NCBI GenBank assembly: GCA_900540875.1
Contig: UQHT01000029.1
Coordinates: forward strand, 1 to 35,003
Origin: an uncultured Collinsella sp.
GTDB taxonomy: Bacteria; Actinomycetota; Coriobacteriia; Coriobacteriales; Coriobacteriaceae
DNA: 35,003 bases
Reading direction: 5' to 3'
Made by a program: the position numbers and the translations under genes. This document shows positions 16,195 through 24,282 of this stretch, piece after piece. Position 1 is the stretch's first letter. Every line of letters begins with the position of its first letter. The notes under the pieces are model-generated. The model did not search any database, was not told the origin of the DNA, and saw only the letters and a program-made list of their open reading frames with translations.

Positions 16195-17625
16195 ATGGCT
16201 TTCCGTAAAGACTTCCTGTGGGGCGGCGCGACGGCTGCCAACCAGTGCGAGGGCGCTTACGACGTGGATGGCCGCGGCCTAGCCAACGTGGATGTGGCAC
16301 CGCACGGCCCCGAGCGCTATGCGGTGGTCTCCGGCCAGCGCAAGATGCTCGACTTCGAGGACGGCTATTACTACCCCGCGCAGACTGGCATCGATTTCTA
16401 TCACCATTACAAGGAGGACATCGCCCTCTTTGCCGAGATGGGCTTTAAGACCTTCCGCATGAGCCTGGCGTGGACCCGCATCTTCCCCAACGGTGACGAG
16501 ACTGAGCCCAACGAGGCCGGCTTGGCCTTCTACGAGGACGTGTTCCGCGAGTGTCAGGCGCACGGCATTGAGCCGCTCGTGACCATCACGCACTTCGACT
16601 GCCCGATTCACCTCATCAAGGAGTACGGCGGCTGGCGCAACCGCAAGCTCATCGACTTCTACAAGAACCTCGCGACCACGATCTTCACCCGCTACAAGGG
16701 TCTGGTGAAGTACTGGCTTACCTTCAACGAGATCAATATGATCTTGCACCTGCCGTTTATGGGTGCCGGTCTGGTCTTTGAGGAGGGCGAGAACAAGGAG
16801 GCCGTCGAGTGCCTGGCCGCCCACAACGAGCTCGTCGCCAGCGCTTGGGCAACCAAGATCGCTCACGAGATCGACCCTGAGGTCAAGATCGGTTGCATGC
16901 TTGCCGCAGGTAGCTACTACCCCTACAGCTGCCGTCCGGGCGATGTGCGCCAAGCGCAGATTGACAACCAGAGCAACTATTTCTTCGTCGACGTTCAGAG
17001 CCGCGGCTACTACCCGGCCTATGCCGTCAAGAAGCTCGAGCGTTTGGGCATCGATGTGGGCATGACGGATGAGGACCGCGAGATCCTGGCCGCCAACACC
17101 GTCGACTTCATCAGCTTTAGCTATTACAGCACCCGTTGCTCCGCCGGTGCCGATAACCCCGATGTCGAGCGCACCCAGGGCAACGCCTTCGCCGGCGCCA
17201 AGAACCCCTACCTGCAGGAGAGCCAGTGGGGCTGGGCCATCGATCCGCTGGGCTTCCGCATCACCCTCAACGACCTGTACGACCGTTATCAGAAGCCGCT
17301 GTTTGTGGTCGAGAACGGCCTGGGCGCCAAGGATGTTGTCGAGGAGGATGGCTCCATCAACGACGACTACCGTATCGACTACCTGCGCCAGCATATCGCC
17401 GCGATGCGCGATGCGGTGACCGAGGACGGCGTTGACCTGCTGGGCTACACCACCTGGGGCCCAATCGACCTGGTGTCTGCCGGCACGGGCGAGATGTCCA
17501 AGCGCTACGGCTTTATCTATGTCGACCGCGATGATGCGGGCAACGGCACCCTCAAGCGTTCCAAAAAGAAGAGCTTCGACTGGTACAAACACGTCATCGA
17601 GACGAACGGCGAGGACCTGGCCTAA
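16195..17625 (+). CDS. GH1 6-phospho-beta-glucosidase
   Basis: This 476-residue protein is a full-length family 1 glycoside hydrolase. FLWGGATAANQCEGAY is the N-terminal signature, TFNEIN carries the acid/base Glu179, and FVVENGLGA the nucleophile Glu373. SKRYGFIYVD (435-444) and the following KRSKKKSFDWYKHVI match the phosphate-binding loop of 6-phospho-glycosidases. It hydrolyses phosphorylated beta-glucosides delivered by PTS EIIBC permeases in the cytoplasm, giving glucose 6-phosphate and aglycone. AAAGGATCG precedes the start. It is monocistronic with a strong terminator. Two EIIBC permeases in the window could supply its substrate. 6-phospho-beta-galactosidase activity is less likely. 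Confidence 0.95.
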   Translation: MAFRKDFLWGGATAANQCEGAYDVDGRGLANVDVAPHGPERYAVVSGQRKMLDFEDGYYYPAQTGIDFYHHYKEDIALFAEMGFKTFRMSLAWTRIFPNGDETEPNEAGLAFYEDVFRECQAHGIEPLVTITHFDCPIHLIKEYGGWRNRKLIDFYKNLATTIFTRYKGLVKYWLTFNEINMILHLPFMGAGLVFEEGENKEAVECLAAHNELVASAWATKIAHEIDPEVKIGCMLAAGSYYPYSCRPGDVRQAQIDNQSNYFFVDVQSRGYYPAYAVKKLERLGIDVGMTDEDREILAANTVDFISFSYYSTRCSAGADNPDVERTQGNAFAGAKNPYLQESQWGWAIDPLGFRITLNDLYDRYQKPLFVVENGLGAKDVVEEDGSINDDYRIDYLRQHIAAMRDAVTEDGVDLLGYTTWGPIDLVSAGTGEMSKRYGFIYVDRDDAGNGTLKRSKKKSFDWYKHVIETNGEDLA

Positions 17626-17653
17626 GGCTTCCCAACAACCATAGCCTCCTAAC

Positions 17654-17694
17654 CAAAACGCCCGGCGAGCAGTTAATGCCCGCCGGGCGTTTTG
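17654..17694 (+). terminator. rho-independent terminator after the GH1 gene
   Basis: CAAAACGCCCGGCG (17654-17667) pairs perfectly with CGCCGGGCGTTTTG (17681-17694). The terminal T's come directly after the GC stem. Confidence 0.92.
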
Positions 17695-17710
17695 TTAAAA
17701 GAAGTGAAAG

Positions 17711-17880
17711 CACTCATTGGGGACGTACTTAAATGAGCGCCCGCAGAATGAGAGTGGATAATCTCCCGTTTTTAGCCTGTTTGTGGGCTCAAAGTGGGAG
17801 ATTATCCACTCTCGCCATTTGGGCGTCCAAAAATCCTCGCTCGTTTTGTCTTAGTCATTGGGGACGTTCTTAAACGGCTA
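17711..17880. repeat. composite REP-like element, copy A
   Basis: The left flank CATTGGGGACGTACTTAAAT (from 17714) is followed by a hairpin with 17-base arms AGAGTGGATAATCTCCC (17751-17767) and its exact complement at 17796-17812. Then come TCCAAAAATCCTCGCTCGTT and a second GTCATTGGGGACGTTCTTAA unit (from 17854). The hairpin arms are identical in copies B (26.5 kb) and C (34.6 kb). It occupies most of the gap between the GH1 terminator and the sensor gene; no gene is seen in this gap. Confidence 0.88.
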
Positions 17881-17966
17881 GTCGCTGGCGACGTCCCTCG
17901 CCGTCGGCGGATTTTGGGACATGTGGCCCGCTTTTTGGGCCCGCCTGTCGGTACACTAAAAGCACT

Positions 17967-19850
17967 ATGGGTACCTGCGAGCGACATATCGGCCACGCGG
18001 CCGCCCGATCCGCACCCGTGGCGGATCCCAGGGGCGGCAGGCTCTTCGCCATGCCGCGATTCCTTGTTGGCATATCGCATGGCGTGTATCGCCACCGCGT
18101 CTTTGTTATCGCCGGCGCCATTACCGCGCTGTTCCTTATGCTTTTGGCAGTCTTGCCGGCACTGTTCGCCTCCGACCCCAAGCTTTCCAACACCGTGCCC
18201 GCCTATAGCGAGGTGTCCGAAGAGGTCGTGGATGCGCTCGTCCACTCGAGCTCTCTCCCGCTGCTTGTCGCCGCAATTGCATTTTCAATCTGGGGTGTGT
18301 TGGCGTACCTACGCTGCTTGGACTACGTCTTGCGCCGCCGCCTTGTTGCCATCGCCGCCATTTGTGCCCTGTGGATGATCGAGGTCATCCTCAAATATAA
18401 GTCGTTCACGCCGTTCTATGCCACCGTGCTGTGGTACCTGTACTACGTGCCCATGACGCTCATTCCGCTGATCTACCAGCTGTGCGGTCTGCGCCTCGCG
18501 GGTTTGGAACAGCATCGTATGGGGCGTCGGTACCGCACCGTTTTGTGGGTCATGGCTGTCCTGCTTATCAGCTTTGTGCTTACTAACGATGTTCATCAGC
18601 AGGTCTTCCATTTCGATCGATCGAGTGGAACCTGGAGCAACGATTACACATATGGTTGGGGCTACGGTACCGTTCTGGTATGGACAGCCTTTAACTTCGT
18701 TGCCTTTTTTATCTTGGTAGGACGGTCCTCGTCTTTTCGTATTCAGCGTTTCTCGGGCACGGCCGCGCTTGTCCTATTGGGCGGCGCGTTCTTTGCCATT
18801 TCATATGCGCTGCGTGTGCCCTGGGCATGGAGGCTTAATTTTTCACTTGTCTACTGCGTCCTGTGCGTGGTGGCGATGGAAATCTGTCTCGATTGCGGTG
18901 TCATCCCGTCGTACCACGATATCGCCGGTATTTTCGGCACCTTGCCGCTTGACCTCAAAGTTCTAACGCGTGACCTGCAGGAAGTCTATGTCACGCCGGT
19001 GTCAAAGCCAATGCCGGTAGGCGTGCGTGAGGAGTTGCGGATCCAAGAGCACGGGCACGCTCACGCCTTTGCCGTGGCGTCCGATCCCGATGTAATGTAT
19101 CGCGCCTTTCCGCTGCTGGGTGGATCGGCTCTCCTTGCCCAGGACGTCTCGGAGCTCAACGAACTCAATCGCGAACTGGCGCATCGTCGCATGGAGCTGC
19201 AACGCCAAAATGAGCTGCTTGCCGCCGACTACGACCTTAAGACACATTTGGCAGACCAAGAGGCCGAGACCTTACTGGTCCAAGACGTGGACCAAGCGCT
19301 TGCCCGTGCGCTCGAAGGGATGTACGACCTGTTGAGCTCGCTGCCGCCGTTGACCGATGAGGCATCTTCGCACGAGCGTTACCGCATGCTGCAGCGCGCC
19401 AAGATGCTCGTCGCCTATTGCAAACGCAAGGGGTCGCTCACGTTGGCACAGCACGGGGAGAGCGGTTTTGACCGCGACCGCATTCAGCTCATCGCCAACG
19501 AGCTTGCAAGTGACCTGCGCATCATCGATGTCGATTGCGCCTCGATTATCGCCATACGGCGCCCGATGCACGCCAGTACGGTAAGCGCCCTGTACGACTG
19601 CGTGTATGACTTTGCGTTTTTTGCCTACACCACCGACCATCCGGCGCTTATGTATCACTTGGGCGACCATGACCGGTGCAGTGTCGAGCTGCGCGCCACG
19701 CTTTTTTCCAACGATGATGAAGATCTTTCGCAGACGCCCGCTGCGCAAGAGCTCGAAAGCGCTCTGCAAGGGCGCAACGTGGCATACCGCCTTGAGGGCG
19801 AGCCCGGCCAGCTGCGCATGATCGTCTTGATGCCGAGGGCGGGTGAGTGA
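17967..19850 (+). CDS. 7TM sensor-like protein with degenerate kinase-like C-terminus
   Basis: This 627-residue protein has about seven or eight hydrophobic segments between residues 45 and 315, resembling the histidine-kinase N-terminal 7TM region. A cytoplasmic coiled coil follows (about 415-470, RELAHRRMELQRQNELLAAD), then a helical part and a domain of about 120 residues. I cannot find a phospho-accepting His box or the N, G1 and G2 boxes of a working kinase; the C-terminal part may be a decayed ATPase fold. It is the first gene of an operon with a true kinase and a response regulator, and its stop overlaps the kinase region. The start is uncertain: the ATG at 17967 lies 9 bases after a -10-like TACACT, which would give a leaderless message, while the ATG at 18051 has GGCGGCAGG upstream. 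Confidence 0.8.
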   Translation: MGTCERHIGHAAARSAPVADPRGGRLFAMPRFLVGISHGVYRHRVFVIAGAITALFLMLLAVLPALFASDPKLSNTVPAYSEVSEEVVDALVHSSSLPLLVAAIAFSIWGVLAYLRCLDYVLRRRLVAIAAICALWMIEVILKYKSFTPFYATVLWYLYYVPMTLIPLIYQLCGLRLAGLEQHRMGRRYRTVLWVMAVLLISFVLTNDVHQQVFHFDRSSGTWSNDYTYGWGYGTVLVWTAFNFVAFFILVGRSSSFRIQRFSGTAALVLLGGAFFAISYALRVPWAWRLNFSLVYCVLCVVAMEICLDCGVIPSYHDIAGIFGTLPLDLKVLTRDLQEVYVTPVSKPMPVGVREELRIQEHGHAHAFAVASDPDVMYRAFPLLGGSALLAQDVSELNELNRELAHRRMELQRQNELLAADYDLKTHLADQEAETLLVQDVDQALARALEGMYDLLSSLPPLTDEASSHERYRMLQRAKMLVAYCKRKGSLTLAQHGESGFDRDRIQLIANELASDLRIIDVDCASIIAIRRPMHASTVSALYDCVYDFAFFAYTTDHPALMYHLGDHDRCSVELRATLFSNDDEDLSQTPAAQELESALQGRNVAYRLEGEPGQLRMIVLMPRAGE

Positions 19851-19852
19851 CG

Positions 19853-21346
19853 ATGCAGATTTCGTTCATCCTTCCCCAAATCGTTGCGCTCGATGTTGTC
19901 TTTGCCCTGGCTGCGTGTCTGCAGATGATCCACGTCCCGCTCATCGCATCGCGCCGCTCGTCCTATAACCGTAAGGTGATTTGCGCCTATGAGACGAGCC
20001 TCGTGCTTCACCTGATGATTTCGGCGCTCATCTTATTCGCGTCGTCTGGCTCGTATCTGGTGGCGCCGCTTGACGTTTGCGCCAGGGCAATGGGCGGAGT
20101 GCTGTGGCTCAATGCCGCGATCTTTGCCTATGGCGTGGTCCTCATGGTGCACTATCGTCGCCCTGTCATGCTGGCCGAGCTGCTGCTTGTTGGCGCCGTG
20201 ACACCGCCGGTGGTTTTTGCCATGGGCTCGGTGTGGGCCGTTGTCCTTATCGCAGAGGGAGCGTTCTTCCTGTTCCGTTCCGTCGCGGCGCTCTTGATGG
20301 ACGTCCGTAACCGCCAGGAGGATATCACCGCGTTCTCGACGATCGAAACCATCAACGTGATTCCCGTGGGCATCCTGTATCTGGACTCGAGGGGCCGTCC
20401 ACTGCTTATGAACCGCTGCATGCGCAAAAACCTGGTGGAGCTTCATATGCCCACCGACCTAGGCGATATGAGCGGTACATGGAACGACCTGCGCAAGCTC
20501 AGCATGCAAATGCCCGAAGGCGGTAAGAACCGCGTGCGGATCAACCTGGACCGCTTTGGTGAGGCGCGTGCGGTGGTCGAGGTTTCTCCCGCCGAGATTC
20601 GCCTGTTTGTGTGCGATGACGTTATGGTCTTGGGCCGTTCGTTCGAGCGCATAATCGGTCTGGACGTGACAGAGTATGCGCATGCGCATGACCGCCTGGC
20701 GCAGGCCAACCACCTGCTTGAGCTTGCGGGCCAAGAGCTCCAGGCCCAGATCGAAGAAGTCAAAAAGGTTGCTGACAATGCGGCCTATCTGCGTATGCGC
20801 GCTCGCGTGCACGACGTGATCGGGCAGCGCCTGTCCATCCTCCATCGTTATCTGGAGGAGGGACGCCTGGATGACGAGTCACTCGAGCAGATCGACCCGC
20901 TGCTGCGCTCAATCGCTGCCGATCTGCGCAGCGGGGGCGACGCCGAACCGGCAGAGCAACTGGGCGATATCGTCCATGCCTTTGGTCTGGTGAGCGTGCA
21001 GATCGATGTGGAGGGCGAGCTGCCAAGCGACGCGCGTGTCGCGGCAGCCTTTTTGCAGATTATCCGCGAAGCCTCGACCAATGCCACCAAGCATGCGCAG
21101 GCGCATCGGGTCCATGTGCGCTTGTGGCAGGAGACGTCGGAAGACGGCGCTGTTGCGCGGATGACCGTTTCTAACGACGGCGCGCCTGCGCCCGTATCGT
21201 ATCGCGAGGGAACGGGTATCCCAGGTATGAGGCATGTCGCGCAAGATCTGGGCGGCAGCCTGGAAGTCCGCCCCGCCCCGCCCTTTACGCTTGCGGTATC
21301 CATCCCGCTAAACTCTAACGCCACGGCCCAAAGGAGAAGCTCATGA
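19853..21346 (+). CDS. membrane sensor histidine kinase, NarX/DesK-like
   Basis: This 497-residue protein has about five or six membrane segments in residues 5-145 and a PAS-like middle region (IETINVIPVGILYLDSRGRPLLMN). A long helix leads to the DHp box RMRARVHDVIGQRLSILH with phospho-accepting His320. The ATPase part has the N box IIREASTNATKHAQA (Asn410) and a G box GTGIPGMRHVAQDLGG. This is the HisKA_3 layout that pairs with NarL-type regulators, and one follows with a 4-base ATGA overlap. A GTG at 19847 overlapping the previous stop is an alternative start, but the ATG at 19853 has better spacing from GAGGGCGGG. The signal is unknown. Confidence 0.9.
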   Translation: MQISFILPQIVALDVVFALAACLQMIHVPLIASRRSSYNRKVICAYETSLVLHLMISALILFASSGSYLVAPLDVCARAMGGVLWLNAAIFAYGVVLMVHYRRPVMLAELLLVGAVTPPVVFAMGSVWAVVLIAEGAFFLFRSVAALLMDVRNRQEDITAFSTIETINVIPVGILYLDSRGRPLLMNRCMRKNLVELHMPTDLGDMSGTWNDLRKLSMQMPEGGKNRVRINLDRFGEARAVVEVSPAEIRLFVCDDVMVLGRSFERIIGLDVTEYAHAHDRLAQANHLLELAGQELQAQIEEVKKVADNAAYLRMRARVHDVIGQRLSILHRYLEEGRLDDESLEQIDPLLRSIAADLRSGGDAEPAEQLGDIVHAFGLVSVQIDVEGELPSDARVAAAFLQIIREASTNATKHAQAHRVHVRLWQETSEDGAVARMTVSNDGAPAPVSYREGTGIPGMRHVAQDLGGSLEVRPAPPFTLAVSIPLNSNATAQRRSS

Positions 21347-21963
21347 TTCGCGTGTTAATCGTCGAAGACCAGGCCATCTTGCGCGAGAGCCTTGCGCGCT
21401 CCGTTGGCGACCAGCCCGATATGACCGTCGTTGCCGCGATCGCCGATGCCTCCGAGGCCTTGGGTGTCGCGCTCAAGGAGCGTCCGGACATGATACTGAT
21501 GGACGTGTGCACCGAACACGATTCAAACGGCATCGTGGCGGCGGCACGCATCAAGGAGCAGCTGCCCGAGTGTCGCATCATTATCATGACAGGCATGCCC
21601 GAGATCACCTTTGTCGATCAGGCCCGCGAGGTGGGCGTCGATAGCTTTGTGTACAAGAACGTCGGTATCGACGAGCTGTTCGCCGTGATGCGCTCCACGT
21701 TGGCTGGCTACTGCACGTTTCCCAAGCCGCCCGAGAGCATTTTTTCGGGCACGGCAGCCCTCGACGATGTCGAGCTATCGATTTTGCGCCTTGCCTGCGA
21801 GGGCAAAAGTCGTCGCGAGATTGCGGCCGAGCTGTTTATGAGCGAGGGCACCATCAAACGCCGCATCTCGGAGATCCTCAACAAGACCGGCTACGACAAC
21901 ATCATGCGTCTGGCTGTGCGCGCGGTAACGGAGGGTAGCATCGTTCCCAACATGGAGCGCTAA
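21343..21963 (+). CDS. NarL/LuxR-family response regulator
   Basis: This 206-residue protein has a receiver domain (VEDQ acidic pair at 8-9, phospho-acceptor Asp54 in LMDV, Thr83, Lys105 in VYKN) and a C-terminal LuxR-type helix-turn-helix (LSILRLACEGKSRREIAAELFMSEGTIKRRISEIL, in parts matching the family). Its ATG overlaps the kinase stop, so the two are translationally coupled. It would be phosphorylated by that kinase and bind DNA as a dimer. Target promoters cannot be told. Length and motifs are normal for the family. Confidence 0.95.
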   Translation: MIRVLIVEDQAILRESLARSVGDQPDMTVVAAIADASEALGVALKERPDMILMDVCTEHDSNGIVAAARIKEQLPECRIIIMTGMPEITFVDQAREVGVDSFVYKNVGIDELFAVMRSTLAGYCTFPKPPESIFSGTAALDDVELSILRLACEGKSRREIAAELFMSEGTIKRRISEILNKTGYDNIMRLAVRAVTEGSIVPNMER

Positions 21964-21984
21964 CGATCGTTACGTATCGGCATA

Positions 21985-22024
21985 AAAGCGACGGTGCTGC
22001 AGGATCAACTCCTGCAGCACCGTC
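21985..22024 (-). terminator. terminator shared at the convergent end of the regulator and lipoprotein genes
   Basis: A perfect 15-base stem (21990-22004 with 22010-22024, GACGGTGCTGCAGGA) has a TCAAC loop. Read on the minus strand it is followed by GCTTTTATG, so it best serves the minus-strand lipoprotein operon. The plus-strand regulator gene may use the same stem. Confidence 0.8.
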
Positions 22025-22072
22025 TGGTGTGCGCGGATGTGTCCGCCAATCCGCGGCTGATGTTACGTGCCG

Positions 22073-22915
22073 CTACGCGATGGTTGCGCTGTAGGAGGCG
22101 ACGTCCTCGTAGGAATCGGTCAGGTAGGCGTCGATGCCGATGGTCGTGTTGACTAGGCTGTCGAAGCTGTCAAGCGTGCCCTTCGAGAAGGTGAACTCTT
22201 CGGTGGCGTTGGTGCCGGGCATCAGGTGGGCCGAGAACCAGGCTTCCTTCATGGTGCCGTTGACGTTTGTCTTGCCGGTGGGAGCGTAGAAGGTCAGGTC
22301 CTTGTCGCTCTTGTTGGTGATGTTGACGACAAAGCCGATGTCGCCCCAGTCGTCCTGGAACTTCTCGGTGATGGTGATGGTGCACAGGTCGTCATCGGCG
22401 ACAGTGACGGCGGGGGAGATTTCGACGCTCTGGACATCGCCGTCTTCGACGGCCTCCTCGACTTCCTCTTCCTTCTCGGCGGCCTCGCGATCCTTCTTCA
22501 CGGTACCGGACAGGTCCTTATCGGACTTGCTAAAGATGAGCTTGTCCTCGCCGTCCTCAAGGACAAGCTTGCCGTCCTCGAGCTTCACGTCGGTCGTCTC
22601 CTTGTCGACGGTGATACTCGCGGTGGTAGCGTCCTTGGCCTCCCACTTTAGGTCGGAAACTTCGGAGAACAAATCGAGGCTGCCCGTGCCGTCTTCGTCC
22701 AGGACCAAGATGCAGCTGATGCCCCATTCCTTGAACATCTCCATGTACTCCTCGGTCAGCTCCTCGCCCTCCGAGGTTCCACCCGAGAGCTCCCAGCTGC
22801 CGACAAAGTTGGCCTTGGGGTCCTTGCCGCCGCCGCTACAGCCCGTCAGGGCAAAGGCGAGCGCCAGGACGCATGTCAGGAATGCGAGTGCGGACTTTTT
22901 GAACGTTGTCTTCAT
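22073..22915 (-). CDS. secreted lipoprotein with C-terminal DUF5067/DUF4352-like domain
   Basis: This 280-residue protein has a lipoprotein signal peptide (MKTTFKKSA, a hydrophobic stretch, then lipobox LTGC with Cys26). A beta-rich, acidic domain follows (residues 35-140), then a charged KKDREAAEKEEEVEEAVED linker. The C-terminal domain, with GDIGFVVNITNKSDKDLTFY and MPGTNATEEFTF, resembles the immunoglobulin-like DUF5067/DUF4352 proteins of Gram-positive surfaces. AAGGAGG precedes the start. It is the last gene of the SPFH/zinc-ribbon block, separated by 80 bases, and may be co-transcribed. Function is unknown; family placement is from recall and moderately sure. Confidence 0.85.
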   Translation of the reverse strand: MKTTFKKSALAFLTCVLALAFALTGCSGGGKDPKANFVGSWELSGGTSEGEELTEEYMEMFKEWGISCILVLDEDGTGSLDLFSEVSDLKWEAKDATTASITVDKETTDVKLEDGKLVLEDGEDKLIFSKSDKDLSGTVKKDREAAEKEEEVEEAVEDGDVQSVEISPAVTVADDDLCTITITEKFQDDWGDIGFVVNITNKSDKDLTFYAPTGKTNVNGTMKEAWFSAHLMPGTNATEEFTFSKGTLDSFDSLVNTTIGIDAYLTDSYEDVASYSATIA

Positions 22916-22995
22916 GGTGTCCTCCTTCTTGTGTGAAAACCCATAGAAGCAAATGCGGGGGCGGCGGAACCCCCGCCAATTACCAGATAAAGGGG

Positions 22996-24234
22996 TTAGG
23001 GCCTAGGCGTTCCGCAGTTGCTGCAGAACTTGCCGCCGTTTTCGCTGCCGCAGTTGGGGCAGAACCACTTGGCCGGTGCCGGGGCGGGTGCGGGACTGCC
23101 GCACTCGGAGCAGAACTTGCCGGTGTTGGTGGCACCGCAGCTGCAAGTCCAGCCGCCTGCCGCGGGGGCGGCGGGGGCCGGTGCGGGGGCGGGTGCCGGA
23201 GCTGGCTGCGGGGCAGCCTGCTGCTGTGCCTGGCCGGCGGCGAACAGCTGGCTGGCGTTCATACCGCCCATACCACCTGCCATGCCCATGCCCATAAAGC
23301 CTGCCATCGCGCCGTTGGGGTTGGCGGCTGCCGCGCGCATTGCGTCGCTCTGGGCGCTGGCGATGTTGGCTGCTGCCATGGTGGGATCGCGCATGACCGC
23401 GGCCTTCTGCAGGTCCTTGATCATCTGCTCGTCTTCTTGCGAGGCGGCGATGGAGTTAACGCCAAAGCTCACGATCTCGACGCCACGCAGGTCGCGCCAG
23501 TCGGCCGAGAGGACCTCGTTGAGCGCGCGGGCGAGCTCGGTGGTGTGGCCGGGGATGGCGCTGTAGCGGATGCCCATTTCCGAGATCTTGGCAAAGGCGG
23601 GCTGCAGGGCGGTGAGCAGCTCGGACTTAAGCTGGCTGTCGATCTTGTCGCGCGTGTAGCTATCGGTCACGTTGCCGCACACGTTGGTGTAGAACAGCAG
23701 CGGGTTGGTGATGCGGTACGAGTACTCGCCGTTGCAGCGCACGGAGATGTCGACGTCCAGGCCAATGTTGTTATCGACCACGCGGAAGGGCACGGGCGAG
23801 GCGGTGCCGTACTTGTTGCCGATGATCTCTTTCGTGTTGATGAAGTAGACGCGCTGGTCTTTGCCCGCGTCGCCGCCAAAGGTAAAGCGGCTGCCGATAT
23901 TGGCAAACGTCTCCTTGATGGAGTCGCCCAGGTTGCCGCTAAAGACGCTCGGCTCGCTGCCGGTGTCGAAGACGAACTCGCCGGGCTCGAGCGCTACCTC
24001 GATGATCTTGCCGTTTTGCACCACGAGCATGCCCTGGCCGTCGTTGACGGCGATGACCGAGCCGTTGGAGATGACGTTGTCCTCGCCGCGCGTGTTGGAG
24101 CTGCGGCCACCGGTGCGTTTGCTGCCCTTGCAGGCCAAGACGTCAGCAGGCATCGATTCGCAGTAGATAAATTCCTTCCACTGGTCGGCCATGACGCCGC
24201 CGGCAGCTCCCAATCCAGCTTTCAAGAGTCCCAT
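22996..24234 (-). CDS. SPFH-domain protein with two C-terminal zinc ribbons (YdjI-like)
   Basis: This 412-residue protein begins MGLLKAGLGAAGGVMADQWKEFIYC and has an SPFH/virion-core-like domain to about residue 290 (MLVVQNGKIIEVALEPGEF; GVEIVSFGVNSI). A Gly/Met-rich stretch and a Pro-Ala repeat (about 335-360) follow. Two treble-Cys zinc ribbons end it: CSCGATNTGKFCSECG and CPNCGSENGGKFCSNCG. Bacillus subtilis YdjI is a shorter relative that works with YdjG/YdjH and PspA at the membrane. Here the next genes upstream in the operon are zinc-ribbon proteins, one with membrane segments, matching that system. It is likely cytoplasmic and membrane-peripheral, in envelope stress or membrane organisation. 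The Pro-Ala linker is unusually regular. Confidence 0.87.
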   Translation of the reverse strand: MGLLKAGLGAAGGVMADQWKEFIYCESMPADVLACKGSKRTGGRSSNTRGEDNVISNGSVIAVNDGQGMLVVQNGKIIEVALEPGEFVFDTGSEPSVFSGNLGDSIKETFANIGSRFTFGGDAGKDQRVYFINTKEIIGNKYGTASPVPFRVVDNNIGLDVDISVRCNGEYSYRITNPLLFYTNVCGNVTDSYTRDKIDSQLKSELLTALQPAFAKISEMGIRYSAIPGHTTELARALNEVLSADWRDLRGVEIVSFGVNSIAASQEDEQMIKDLQKAAVMRDPTMAAANIASAQSDAMRAAAANPNGAMAGFMGMGMAGGMGGMNASQLFAAGQAQQQAAPQPAPAPAPAPAPAAPAAGGWTCSCGATNTGKFCSECGSPAPAPAPAKWFCPNCGSENGGKFCSNCGTPRP

Positions 24235-24282
24235 GGTGATCTTCCTTTCTCGTCAAAGGCCGGGTGGTATTGGTCGGATTGC

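Noticed and set aside
16279..17592. A 437-codon minus-strand open frame opposite the GH1 gene
   Set aside because: It is a mirror frame of a complete GH1 enzyme with both catalytic Glu residues; no motifs of its own.
17711..17880. CRISPR array in the repeat-rich intergenic regions
   Set aside because: The repeats are inverted and dispersed over 17 kb, not short direct repeats with regular unique spacers, and no cas gene is present.
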